Origin: an uncultured Lactobacillus sp.
GTDB taxonomy: Bacteria > Bacillota > Bacilli > Lactobacillales > Lactobacillaceae
Assembly: GCA_948500755.1 (NCBI GenBank)
Contig: CAOOYH010000008.1
Coordinates: forward strand, 1-64,000
DNA: 64,000 nt
Direction: 5' to 3'
Part shown: one piece after another, positions 53,325-62,645 of the stretch
How the letters are laid out: the number at the start of each line of letters is the position of its first letter
Numbering within the stretch: position 1 is the stretch's first letter
The notes under the pieces: generated by a model
The model's database searches: none
What the model was told of the DNA's origin: nothing
The model's input: the letters and a program-made list of their open reading frames with translations, nothing else
Position numbers and translations under genes: made by a program

Positions 53325-53861
53325 ATGGTAAAAGAAATTTGGGATAAGCCTGCAATGCAACGAGCTATTGTTAGGATTACATATGAAATTATTGAAAGGT
53401 ATAAGGGCGTAGATGAGCTGGTTTTAGTTGGAATTAAAACTCGTGGGGTCTATTTAGCACGTAGAATTGGGGATCGACTTGAAGAAATTGAAAAGAAGAT
53501 TATTCCAGCAGGCGAACTAGATATAACCTCTTATCGAGATGATCGTAGAGTTGATATTAATCAAGAAAAGATTTCAAATTTAGAACCAGAAAATTTAAAT
53601 ATTACTAATAAACATGTTGTATTAGTAGACGATGTCCTTTATACCGGAAGAACTATTCGGGCTGCGATGGATGCTTTGATTGCAACTGGCCGTCCAAAGT
53701 CAATTGCAGTTGCAGTTTTGGTAGATCGAGGACATCGGGAATTACCAATTAAGGCAGATTTTGTTGGAAAGAATATTCCAACAGCCTTGAGCGAACAAGT
53801 AGCAGTTAATGTTAAAGAAATCGATAGTATTGATAGTATCGAGTTAATAAAATTAAAGTAA
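53325..53861 (+). CDS. pyrR2: PyrR (second copy)
   Basis: A 178-aa paralogue at the 3' end of the operon. The PRPP loop VVLVDDVLYTGRTIRAAMDA and the DRGHRELPIKADFVGKNIPT block are intact, so phosphoribosyl binding is expected. In the N-terminal RNA-contact helix RAIVRITYEII has Val where PyrR1 and B. subtilis PyrR have Thr, while the Arg at the end (EIIER) is kept. It may therefore differ in RNA binding. GAGGAAAAGAG precedes the ATG. Confidence 0.93.
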   Translation: MVKEIWDKPAMQRAIVRITYEIIERYKGVDELVLVGIKTRGVYLARRIGDRLEEIEKKIIPAGELDITSYRDDRRVDINQEKISNLEPENLNITNKHVVLVDDVLYTGRTIRAAMDALIATGRPKSIAVAVLVDRGHRELPIKADFVGKNIPTALSEQVAVNVKEIDSIDSIELIKLK

Positions 53862-53907
53862 AAAAAACTGTATCATTCTGAAAAATCAGATGATACAGTT
53901 TTTTTGC
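53861..53907. terminator. Bidirectional terminator after the pyr operon
   Basis: The long arms AAAAAACTGTATCATTCTGA/TCAGATGATACAGTTTTTT (one mismatch) lie between pyrR2 and the convergent pncA gene. Confidence 0.92.
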
Positions 53908-53911
53908 TCTA

Positions 53912-54460
53912 TTATTCTATTACTTTTGCGCCTAAGGCATTTTTAAAATGATCTAAAGCCCATTCTTGACCATGTTCAGTAAAGGTAGTAACACCTTTAC
54001 TTGGAATAGTTAAATCATAGTTTAAATTATAGGCAGTCATAGCCGTATGAAGAACACAAATGTCTGTACATACCCCAGTTAGCCATAAATCGTTAATTTT
54101 ACGTTCACGTAAGTAATTATCGAGATTAGTATTTTGGAAAGAAGAATAGCGATTTTTGTTAAATTTATATACTCGGTCACTAGACTTATGAGCTTCATAC
54201 CATTCTTTTAACTTACCGTATAACTCTTGCCCTGGTGTACCAACAATATTATGTGGTGGGAAGAGCTTATATTCCGGACTAAATGTATCACCTGTATGTC
54301 CATCAGTTGGAAAAATTACATAGTCTCCATTATCATAAAATTTATTTGCTAATTCGATTAAATAATCTTCTAAAGCTTGAGCTGGCTTTCCACAGGTAAG
54401 AGAACCATTGTCTGCAATGAAGTCATTAGTGTAGTCAATAATTAATAGTGCTTTTTTCAT
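53912..54460 (-). CDS. pncA: Nicotinamidase PncA (cysteine hydrolase)
   Basis: Deamidates nicotinamide to nicotinate for NAD salvage. The 182-aa protein has the catalytic set D9 (LLIIDYTNDF), K102 (KFNKNRYSSF) and C131 (LTGVCTDICVLHTA). Metal ligands D53, H55 and H70 are in PTDGHTG and FPPHN. TTTAAGGAC precedes the ATG. It lies 22 bases after ppc on the same strand and may be co-transcribed. A related isochorismatase-type function is possible, but the motif spacing favours PncA. Confidence 0.92.
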   Translation of the reverse strand: MKKALLIIDYTNDFIADNGSLTCGKPAQALEDYLIELANKFYDNGDYVIFPTDGHTGDTFSPEYKLFPPHNIVGTPGQELYGKLKEWYEAHKSSDRVYKFNKNRYSSFQNTNLDNYLRERKINDLWLTGVCTDICVLHTAMTAYNLNYDLTIPSKGVTTFTEHGQEWALDHFKNALGAKVIE

Positions 54461-54482
54461 ATTTTGTCCTTAAAAATTAAAA

Positions 54483-57221
54483 CTATCCTGAATTACGTAA
54501 GCCAGAGGTTACCCCATTAATGGTAATTGGTAAAATACTTTCATAAACACCGGCAATCTCATCAACGCGATCTCGTTTAATCATTTCAATTTGAATATAG
54601 TTAAGAATATTGAAGTATGGCATCCGGTAATTTAAGCTCATCTTTAAACTTGGGTTGTCTGCAAGTAATTCTTTGTTACCTTCAATTTGAAGAATTACTT
54701 CTTTGGTAAGTTTCCATTCTTGATAGATAGTATCAAAGACTTTTTTAGTATCTTCATCTTCACATAGGTCCGCATATTGTTTGGCAATATCCATGTTAGA
54801 TTTGGAAAGAACCATATCAACATTAGAGAGGAGGGAGTGGAAGAAAGGCCAGCCTTGATACATCTTTTGTAAGGTATGGAGGTTATTAGGATTGGCATCA
54901 ATGAAGTGCTTAAAGGCAGAGCCAACACCATACCAACCAGGGAACATAATTCGACTTTGTGACCATGAAAATACCCAAGGAATAGCTCTTAAGCCTGAAA
55001 AATCAGTAATCTTCTTTCTTGCCGCTGGACGAGAACCAATATTTAAGTTGGAAATTTGCTTAATTGGTGTAGCTTGCAAGAAGTAGTCAAGAAAAGCTGG
55101 TGTTTCAAAAACAAGCTTACGGTAAACTTTATTACTGTCTAAAACAATTTCATCCATTGAGGAACGGAATCCACCAATATCATCTTCACTTACAATTTGT
55201 TTAGAAACAATACGGTCGATAGTAGCTGAGGCCAGCATTTCCAAATTGTAGTAAGCAGTATCTTGATTACCATACTTGTTTTGAATGATTTCACCTTGTT
55301 CAGTCATTCGAATACGGTCATTAATTGAGCCAAAAGGTTGAGCAGTAATGGCTTCATAAGAAGGACCACCACCACGTCCAACAGTTCCCCCACGGCCGTG
55401 CATGAAGGTAATATTAACACCCAATTTCTTGCCCATTGCAGTTAAGTCTTTCTGAGCCTTATAAAGATTCCAGCAAGAAGCTAAGTAGCCACCATCTTTA
55501 TTTGAGTCAGAGTAGCCCAGCATAATTTCTTGGTAATTATTTTGAGAAGCAAGCCACTTTTTAACAATGTCAAGATTTAGAAATTCTTTCATAATTTCAC
55601 GAGAGTTTTCTAAGTCTTCAACTGTTTCAAATAATGGCACAACTTGAATGCGAGCTCCTTGATTATTTAAAAGATCATATTCTTTAAGCATGATTGCTTG
55701 TTCAAGAAGATCAGAGACACTTTCAGTATGAGAAATAATGTGTTGTTTAATTACATCTTCACCAATACAATCCTTGAGTTGACGAGCAGTCTTGTAGATA
55801 TTTAATTCCTTTTGGAGCAGTTCAGATTTTGGCTTGTTGTTAGCGTGAAGATTACGTGGATCATTGTTTAACTCATTAAGTAAAACTTTAACCTTATCTT
55901 TTTCTGGTAAGTCACTATAATCATCACAAATTCCGGCACTCTTGAGTAATTCAGCAACACAAGCTTCGTTTACACTAGAATCTTGACGCATATCAATTGT
56001 TGCCAAATGGAAACCAAAGATATCAATTGCTTCTAATAGCTCAGTAAAGAAACTTCTAACTACAGCTTGGTCATGATCTTCTTCGAGCGATTCTTTAATT
56101 GTAATTAAATCAGCTTTAAAATCTTGTGGATTCTTGTAAACAGGAATTTTGTCTAAGTTTTCCAAATCGCGTTTTTTAACAAAACTATTTTTATCAGCTG
56201 TGCCTAAAAGAGTATATTCAGTATGAAGTAAACGGCTCTCAATATAGTAGAAAGCACGACGATATGGTTCATTCGTTCTAAATGGTGAATCATCATTTGA
56301 GAGATCTGATAATTTTTCAACAGCGGATGAAGGCTTCATATAAGAAGTAGACATTGAAATCGTGCGGTAGAGCTTGTTTAGCTGTTTAATATAGTATTCA
56401 AAGATTACTTGGCTTTGCAAAGTGGCACTCAACTTTAATGTTTCGGCAGTAACATATGGATTTCCATCACGATCGCCTCCGATCCACATTCCCATGGTAA
56501 TTGGGGTGGCACCAGATAGATTTAAATTATGTTTTTTAGCTAATTCTTGATAGCGAGCTGTAAATTTAGTGATAGCTGGAATCAAAGCCTTAGGATAGTA
56601 TGCTAAAACGTTTGTAATTTCATTAGAAACCTGTAGTTTGTGGCTACGAATAATATCGGTTTGCATTAAAATCTCAATGTAAGCGCGGAGTTTTTCAGTC
56701 CATTCAGCTTGGTTAATAGTTCCGTTTTTAACTTCACGATAACTACGTAATAAACCATGGATTTGGTCAGTTAGTTCAAGGACAGTTTTTCTTTGAACTT
56801 GAGTAGGGTGAGCAGTTAAAACTGGAACGACATTAACATGCTTAAGAATTTCACTGGCATTTTCTTTTTGAGAAACTAAGTCAATCGTATCTTCAAGTTT
56901 ACCAAGATAGTCTTGATCCGTATTATTGAGTAAGTTAACTTCACTAGCTAACTCTACATCTTCAGAAATATTAACTAATAAAGGTAAAGTTGCAAAATAA
57001 CGTGCAACGACAATCATTTCTTGATTAGTAAGACTAGCAATTTGCTTTTCAAGAGCATCATAGTCTTTTTGGGCAGAGATCTTAATTAAATCTTGAATTT
57101 TATTAAAAATCACATCCCCACTTAATTGACGTGTACTTTCGTTAAGTAAGTTGGTCAAAATTTTAACTTCTTCAGCTACCATTGCATGATCGCTGCTATT
57201 TTCTAACTTCTTGATGGACAT
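54483..57221 (-). CDS. ppc: Phosphoenolpyruvate carboxylase
   Basis: Carboxylates PEP to oxaloacetate, the anaplerotic source of aspartate here. The 912-aa enzyme has the catalytic His138 in VLTAHPTQVQRKT, GGDRDGNPYVT near 248, LGYSDSNKDGGYLAS near 575, FMHGRGGTVGRGGGP near 616 and the C-terminal GLRNSG (NxG active-site tail). TTGCAAACTG-like regions show no insertion. A strong AAAAAGGAGG site precedes the ATG. It supplies a precursor for PyrB upstream in the window. Confidence 0.97.
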   Translation of the reverse strand: MSIKKLENSSDHAMVAEEVKILTNLLNESTRQLSGDVIFNKIQDLIKISAQKDYDALEKQIASLTNQEMIVVARYFATLPLLVNISEDVELASEVNLLNNTDQDYLGKLEDTIDLVSQKENASEILKHVNVVPVLTAHPTQVQRKTVLELTDQIHGLLRSYREVKNGTINQAEWTEKLRAYIEILMQTDIIRSHKLQVSNEITNVLAYYPKALIPAITKFTARYQELAKKHNLNLSGATPITMGMWIGGDRDGNPYVTAETLKLSATLQSQVIFEYYIKQLNKLYRTISMSTSYMKPSSAVEKLSDLSNDDSPFRTNEPYRRAFYYIESRLLHTEYTLLGTADKNSFVKKRDLENLDKIPVYKNPQDFKADLITIKESLEEDHDQAVVRSFFTELLEAIDIFGFHLATIDMRQDSSVNEACVAELLKSAGICDDYSDLPEKDKVKVLLNELNNDPRNLHANNKPKSELLQKELNIYKTARQLKDCIGEDVIKQHIISHTESVSDLLEQAIMLKEYDLLNNQGARIQVVPLFETVEDLENSREIMKEFLNLDIVKKWLASQNNYQEIMLGYSDSNKDGGYLASCWNLYKAQKDLTAMGKKLGVNITFMHGRGGTVGRGGGPSYEAITAQPFGSINDRIRMTEQGEIIQNKYGNQDTAYYNLEMLASATIDRIVSKQIVSEDDIGGFRSSMDEIVLDSNKVYRKLVFETPAFLDYFLQATPIKQISNLNIGSRPAARKKITDFSGLRAIPWVFSWSQSRIMFPGWYGVGSAFKHFIDANPNNLHTLQKMYQGWPFFHSLLSNVDMVLSKSNMDIAKQYADLCEDEDTKKVFDTIYQEWKLTKEVILQIEGNKELLADNPSLKMSLNYRMPYFNILNYIQIEMIKRDRVDEIAGVYESILPITINGVTSGLRNSG

Positions 57222-57288
57222 TAAAAAAGTTTCCTCCTTTTTGTGAAAGATTTAACATAAGAATAACACATATTTTTATGTTTGAATA

Positions 57289-58413
57289 TTAGTTTGAAAG
57301 ATAATTTTTTTGAGCGTTTTTCATCATTGTTAGGAGCTTTTTAGCAGAAAATTGAACTGTAAGAGATTTAGAATAATTTTGGTAATTTGCACTCATCATT
57401 TTTAAATCTTTAGGATGATTAATCCAATAATCAATTCTTTTAGCTAAAATTTCGCTGCTACCAGCTGGAAAAAGATTGTTAGGACTTAAAGCATATGAAC
57501 TGGTAGAAGAGAGAGGACTTTGGGCAATTATGGGTACACAACCAGTCGCAAAAGCTTCCATGCAAGCCATCCCTTCAACTTCCACGTTAGCACAATGAAC
57601 AACAATATTGGATTGATCCATGATCTGTTTTAAGTCATTTCTAGAATAAAAGCCAAGCTGAGCATTGATCTTTAGTCTTTGGCAAAGGGAGATATATTCA
57701 TTCTTTAAGGGTCCTTTCCCAGCTAAAATTAATTTGATTCTATCTTTGTATTTACTACGTCCGATACCTTTAATTAAAGTCTTTTGATCTTTTTCATTTG
57801 AAAAACGACCGATTGAAAGGATTGTAAAGGGATCAGTCGTTGTTGTTCGTTGATTACTCTGTAAATAATAGTCACTAATGCCATTAGAAATAACTATTAA
57901 CTTGGATTTGAAGTTATATTTTTTTAAACGGTGTTCGACCTTAGTAGTTGGGCATTGTAAATAGCTACAGTAATTAAAAGTAGTATCACGAAATAATCTC
58001 ATAAAAGCAGAGTTGATGCTGGCATGGTCTAGAATTGGAACTGAAGCAGTCAGATTTTCAGGATAAAGATGAAAAGTACCTGTAATTGGCTTTCTCATCT
58101 GTTTGGCAATTTTAGCGGCGCTCCAGCAAACCGGGAAAGGATCTTCTAAGTGGACTAAATCTGCCCAACTAATAGCTTCTTTAATTATTTCTTTTTTAGG
58201 TTTAGCAAAATGAAATCCTTCTTTGGCAATAATATTTTTAAAAATTGGGATGGTCATTATTGGAAGAGGATAATCTGGTTCTCCGCCTGCAATGGAAGAA
58301 AGGATACGAACATCTTGATCCATTTTTTTAAATTCGCGAACAAAGCGCTGCGTTGAGATTGACATGCCATTGCTTTTATTGAAATAATCATCGATAACAA
58401 TTAAAATTTTCAT
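57289..58413 (-). CDS. Glycosyltransferase family 4 (GT-B) protein
   Basis: A 374-aa GT4 glycosyltransferase. The N-terminal Rossmann domain begins MKILIVIDDYFNKSNGMSIS. LSIGRFSNEKDQKTLIKGI starts the C-terminal nucleotide-sugar domain near residue 196. The EX7E motif is in EGMACMEAFATGCVPII near residue 282. No other glycan genes are nearby, so donor and acceptor are unknown; a glycolipid or envelope glycan role is a guess. AGAGGGAGA precedes the ATG. Confidence 0.87.
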   Translation of the reverse strand: MKILIVIDDYFNKSNGMSISTQRFVREFKKMDQDVRILSSIAGGEPDYPLPIMTIPIFKNIIAKEGFHFAKPKKEIIKEAISWADLVHLEDPFPVCWSAAKIAKQMRKPITGTFHLYPENLTASVPILDHASINSAFMRLFRDTTFNYCSYLQCPTTKVEHRLKKYNFKSKLIVISNGISDYYLQSNQRTTTTDPFTILSIGRFSNEKDQKTLIKGIGRSKYKDRIKLILAGKGPLKNEYISLCQRLKINAQLGFYSRNDLKQIMDQSNIVVHCANVEVEGMACMEAFATGCVPIIAQSPLSSTSSYALSPNNLFPAGSSEILAKRIDYWINHPKDLKMMSANYQNYSKSLTVQFSAKKLLTMMKNAQKNYLSN

Positions 58414-58468
58414 GATTATTCTCCCTCTAGTAATTACTACATGTATTTTAACAAGTAAGGAAACTTAA

Positions 58469-59137
58469 GTGAAAGAAATAGATAAGTATCAAGAATTAAA
58501 ACAAAAGCTAATTGAAAACAGTAATCCAGATTTAGCAAAACAAATGGAAAAGTATTTACGAAATAAATTTAAATTTTACGGTTTAAAATCGCCAGAAAGG
58601 CGCAAGAGTTACCGTGATCTAATCAAAGCAGAGAAGAAAAATAAAAAAATTGATTGGAAACTTCTTGACCAAGCTTGGTCTGATTCGCATCGAGAGGCCC
58701 AATATTTTGTTTGTGACTATTTAATTTCATTAGAAAAGTATTTAACCTTTGAAGATATTGATCAGATTTTTAATTATATAAAATCAAAGCAATGGTGGGA
58801 TACAATTGATAGTTTGATAAAACCAATTGGTAAAATTGGCTTAAGGGATGAAAGAGTAAATGACTTAATGCTAATCCGGTCAAAAGATAATGATTTTTGG
58901 GTAAGAAGGGTAGCAATAGAGCACCAACTTTTACGTAAAGATAAGATGAATATTGAATTATTAGAAAAGATTCTAGAAAATAACTTAAATAGTTCGGAAT
59001 TTTTTATTAATAAGGCAATTGGTTGGGCATTACGTGATTATTCTAAGACTAATCCTGAGTGGGTAAGAGAATTTATTGAAAACCATGTTTCTGATATGGC
59101 ACCTCTTTCGATTAAAGAGGGAAGCAAATATCTATAA
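58469..59137 (+). CDS. AlkD-like DNA alkylation repair protein
   Basis: A 222-aa all-helical HEAT-repeat protein of the AlkD/AlkC DNA glycosylase family. The characteristic QWWDTIDSLIKPIGKIG segment is at residues 108-124 (W109, W110, D111, D114), and the FWVRRVAIEHQLL and FFINKAIGWALRDYSKTNPEWV repeats follow. It is expected to excise N3/N7-alkylated purines, an activity that varies within the family. The start is GTG 58469 after TAAGGAA. It is divergent from the glycosyltransferase gene. Confidence 0.9.
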   Translation: MKEIDKYQELKQKLIENSNPDLAKQMEKYLRNKFKFYGLKSPERRKSYRDLIKAEKKNKKIDWKLLDQAWSDSHREAQYFVCDYLISLEKYLTFEDIDQIFNYIKSKQWWDTIDSLIKPIGKIGLRDERVNDLMLIRSKDNDFWVRRVAIEHQLLRKDKMNIELLEKILENNLNSSEFFINKAIGWALRDYSKTNPEWVREFIENHVSDMAPLSIKEGSKYL

Positions 59138-59151
59138 TAATTTTTTGTATT

Positions 59152-59186
59152 AAAAGTACCTTTTTTCATTGAAGAAGGTGCTTTTT
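59152..59186 (+). terminator. Terminator after the AlkD-like gene
   Basis: AAAAGTACCTT pairs with AAGGTGCTTTT (one wobble) and is followed by a T-run. Confidence 0.75.
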
Positions 59187-59252
59187 ATTAATATAAATAG
59201 TCAATTTTTCATAAAATATACTTAGAAGAGATTAAACATAGGGGATGAAAAA

Positions 59253-59954
59253 ATGGCTTTTATTGAATTGAAGAATTGCTCGAAAAAATATGGTTCAGGT
59301 AGTACAGTCGTCTGGGCAAATAAGAATATTAGTTTTGATATTAAGCAAGGTGAGCTAGTAATTATTTTAGGTTCATCCGGAGCAGGGAAATCAACATTAT
59401 TAAATATCTTAGGCGGAATGGAAAACGTTACTGAAGGTGAAGTTACTATTAATGGTAATAACATTGCTAAATATTCGGCTAAGGAATTAACTAAGTATCG
59501 TAGAAATGAAATTGGATTTGTCTTTCAATTTTATAACTTAATTCCTAACTTAACAGTGAAAGAAAATGTTGAACTTGCAAATGAATTGGTTACTAATCCA
59601 ATTGATGCCGAAGTTGCTTTGAAAGAAGTGGGACTTGAAAAGCGGATTAACAATTTTCCGTCCCAATTATCTGGTGGTGAGCAACAAAGAGTAGCAATAG
59701 CCCGTGCCATTGCTAAAAATCCATCGCTATTACTTTGCGATGAACCAACGGGGGCTTTAGACTATCAGACCGGTAAAAAAGTATTGAAGATTTTACAAGA
59801 TCGAAGTTTAAAGAAAAATTCTACCGTGGTTATTGTTACTCATAATGCAGCTTTAACTCCAATTGCTGATAAAGTAATTAGGATTCAAGATGGAAAAGTA
59901 AAGCAAATTGAAAATAATTCTTCTCCGCAAGATATTGCCCAAATTGAATGGTAG
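59253..59954 (+). CDS. ABC transporter ATP-binding protein (MacB/LolD type)
   Basis: A 233-aa ATPase. Walker A is GSSGAGKS (40-47), the Q-loop IGFVFQFYNLIPNLTV, the signature LSGGEQQR, Walker B LLLCDEPTGALD and the H-loop VTHNAA. This fits the MacB/LolD/BceA group that partners with FtsX-like permeases. GGGGATGA precedes the ATG. It overlaps nothing but runs straight into the permease gene. Confidence 0.93.
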   Translation: MAFIELKNCSKKYGSGSTVVWANKNISFDIKQGELVIILGSSGAGKSTLLNILGGMENVTEGEVTINGNNIAKYSAKELTKYRRNEIGFVFQFYNLIPNLTVKENVELANELVTNPIDAEVALKEVGLEKRINNFPSQLSGGEQQRVAIARAIAKNPSLLLCDEPTGALDYQTGKKVLKILQDRSLKKNSTVVIVTHNAALTPIADKVIRIQDGKVKQIENNSSPQDIAQIEW

Positions 59955-59963
59955 GTGAGTGAG

Positions 59964-62534
59964 ATGAACCGAAATACTTTATGGAAGGATGCACTCAGCT
60001 CACTTAATCATTCATGGGGCCGCTTCATCGGAATTCTACTACTAATGGCAGTTAGTGCTTTTGCTTTTATTGGACTAAAAATGGCTGGTCCAGATATGAG
60101 AAATACTGCCCAGACTTATTATCAAGATGTAAATTTAGCAGATTTAACAGTTAGTTCAAACTATGGGTTAGACAAAAACGATACACAAACTATTAAGAAA
60201 CAGGCAAAAAAAGCTACTATTGACTTTGGATATTTACAGGATACAACTATCAATAATTCAAAAACTAGTCTACGTGTTTTATCAGAGAGTAAAAATATTT
60301 CTACTAGTCAATTAATTAGTGGGAAACTTCCGAAGAAAGATAACCAAATTGCCATTAGCTATTTACTTAGAGATAAGTATCATCTAGGGGAATGGATTAC
60401 TTTAAATGAACCTTCTAATCTGAAAAATAGTAGGTTTAAGATTGTTGGTTTTATGCGGCCAAGTGAATATACAGACAAAAGTGAAATTGGCCAAACCAAT
60501 GTTGGGACAGGTCAGCTTTCTGGAATTGCGGTAGTTAAGAAAAATGCCTTTAAGTCTCAAAATTATAGTATTGCCCGAATTCGATTTAATAAAACTAAAG
60601 AGCTAGACCCGTATTCTAGTACTTATCAAAAATTTATCGATAATAAAAAAGAAAGAATTACTAATTCTTTAAAGCAGAGCGGTAAGTTAAAAAAAGTAGA
60701 AGTTGATAATAATTTTAAAGCTGCACAGAAACAAATTAAGCAGGCTAAAGCGCAGATTCAGTTAGCTGAAAATAATGGCTTAGAGATAACTAAGGAAAAA
60801 GAAAAATTAGAAAAGCAACAAAAGAAACTGAATGAGCAAAAGCAAGAAATGAAGCAGTTAGGCAGCATTTCATATTATGTTAATGATCGTAAAAATGATT
60901 CAGGATACGATACTTATCAGTCTAATTCAGAAAAAATTGAATTAATCACTAATATATTTCCAGTCTTTCTATTTGCAGTAGCAGCTTTAGTGAGTTTTTC
61001 AACGATGACTCGTTTTATTGATGAAGAACGACAAAATATTGGTGTCTTAAGAGCCTTGGGTTACAGTAAATTAGATACAAGTCTAAAATTTGTTATCTAC
61101 AGCTTAACTGCTGCTTTAACAGGTGTATTCATTGGAGCAATAGGTGGGTACTGGATTCTGCCACGAATAATTTTTAATGCCTATACAGCAAACCTGACAT
61201 TAACGAATTTTCAGAGCAGTTTTTCATGGAAATACTTATTCTTAACCTTCTTAATTTCTATTCTCTGTACTACGGGGGCTGCGGTAATTCAGTTGTTTAT
61301 TGTTTTGCGGGCCAAGACAAGTGAATTATTGTTACCTAAGCCGCCGAAAAATGGTTCGCGGATTTTACTAGAAAAAATTAAACCTTTTTGGCAACATTTA
61401 AGTTTTAATTATAAAGTTACTTTGAGAAATATTTTTCGCTATAAAGTAAAAATGATTATGACTATTCTAGGTATTGCGGGATGCACTGGCTTATTAATGA
61501 TGGGATTTGGGATTCGTGATTCACTAGCGGGTATTGGACAAAAACAATACAGTGAGATTATTAAGTATGATCTAATTGCGATTGATAAAAATTCTCTGTC
61601 TAGCGAACAAAGCACTAAATTAAATCAAAAGCTTTCCTCTAGTCAGGTAAATAAATATTTGCCGGTATATTTTGAAAATGTCTCGAAAAAAATTGCCGGT
61701 ACTAATCAGGATCTTTCGATAATTGTTCCAGAAAAAAGTAGTCAGATTAGCAAATATATTAGTTTGAGAAATAGATCCTCTGGTCAAAAAATCAACTTAA
61801 ATAGTCGGGGAATAGTTATTTCAGAAAAATTGGCTAAGTTACTGAATTTAAGTATTGGGGATGAGTTAAGTTTAGTAACTACTAATGGCAAAAAAGTAAA
61901 ATTACCTATTAGTAATATCTGTGAAATGTATATGGGACACTATGTCCTAATGAATTCGAATGTTTATCAAAAGTACTTTAATAAAAAAGTAAATTCAAAT
62001 GCCCAATTAATTGAGTTAAATAATAAAAAACAAACTAATTCCTTTGCGAATTCTTTGATGAAAACTGGAGCAGTTAGTGCAATTAATTTAAATACTAATA
62101 ATCAACAAATTATCGATAGTTTGATCCAAAGTATGAATAAAGTAATATTTCTATTGATTGGGCTAGCTGCACTATTAGCAGTGGTGGTGATTTTTACTTT
62201 AACGACAACCAATTTAGAAGAGCGAATGAGAGAAATTGCAACCTTAAAAGTATTAGGTTTTTACAATAATGAGGCCAGCTTATATATTTATCGAGAGACG
62301 ATTATTTTATCAATTTTTGGTATTTTAATTGGATTTTTAGTTGGTAATTGGCTACACGGCTTTATTATTGACAATTTAGCTCCCCTAAATGCAATGTTTA
62401 GACCTGGAATTTTGTTTAGTAATTATTTATTGTCAGCTTTAATTCCCTTAGTCATTACAGGTATTATGGCAATTTTCGTAAATCGTAAGATTAAAGAAGT
62501 TAATATGCTAGAAGCATTGAAATCAGTAGATTAA
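59964..62534 (+). CDS. Two-module FtsX-like ABC permease
   Basis: An 856-aa membrane protein. It has an N-terminal helix (about 20-38), an extracytoplasmic domain containing a heptad-rich coiled-coil segment (about 245-295, KQIKQAKAQIQLAENNG and KEKLEKQQKKLNEQKQEM), and a first FtsX core (three helices about 320-450). A second helix near 495 leads to another extracellular domain, and a second FtsX core ends the protein. ATG 59964 follows AGGTGAG; GTG 59955 is possible. The coiled coil suggests contact with a cell-wall partner. Substrate unknown. Confidence 0.88.
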   Translation: MNRNTLWKDALSSLNHSWGRFIGILLLMAVSAFAFIGLKMAGPDMRNTAQTYYQDVNLADLTVSSNYGLDKNDTQTIKKQAKKATIDFGYLQDTTINNSKTSLRVLSESKNISTSQLISGKLPKKDNQIAISYLLRDKYHLGEWITLNEPSNLKNSRFKIVGFMRPSEYTDKSEIGQTNVGTGQLSGIAVVKKNAFKSQNYSIARIRFNKTKELDPYSSTYQKFIDNKKERITNSLKQSGKLKKVEVDNNFKAAQKQIKQAKAQIQLAENNGLEITKEKEKLEKQQKKLNEQKQEMKQLGSISYYVNDRKNDSGYDTYQSNSEKIELITNIFPVFLFAVAALVSFSTMTRFIDEERQNIGVLRALGYSKLDTSLKFVIYSLTAALTGVFIGAIGGYWILPRIIFNAYTANLTLTNFQSSFSWKYLFLTFLISILCTTGAAVIQLFIVLRAKTSELLLPKPPKNGSRILLEKIKPFWQHLSFNYKVTLRNIFRYKVKMIMTILGIAGCTGLLMMGFGIRDSLAGIGQKQYSEIIKYDLIAIDKNSLSSEQSTKLNQKLSSSQVNKYLPVYFENVSKKIAGTNQDLSIIVPEKSSQISKYISLRNRSSGQKINLNSRGIVISEKLAKLLNLSIGDELSLVTTNGKKVKLPISNICEMYMGHYVLMNSNVYQKYFNKKVNSNAQLIELNNKKQTNSFANSLMKTGAVSAINLNTNNQQIIDSLIQSMNKVIFLLIGLAALLAVVVIFTLTTTNLEERMREIATLKVLGFYNNEASLYIYRETIILSIFGILIGFLVGNWLHGFIIDNLAPLNAMFRPGILFSNYLLSALIPLVITGIMAIFVNRKIKEVNMLEALKSVD

Positions 62535-62536
62535 AA

Positions 62537-62572
62537 AATAAACCGTACGGAGAGATACGTACGGTTTTATTT
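62537..62572 (+). terminator. Terminator after the FtsX-like permease
   Basis: The stem AAAACCGTACG/CGTACGGTTTT with an 8-base loop and T-run. Confidence 0.88.
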
Positions 62573-62645
62573 AGTACAATATTTTAAATTTAATTTAATC
62601 ATGATATCATTTAATTAATATTACGATTAAATGGAAGGTAATTAA

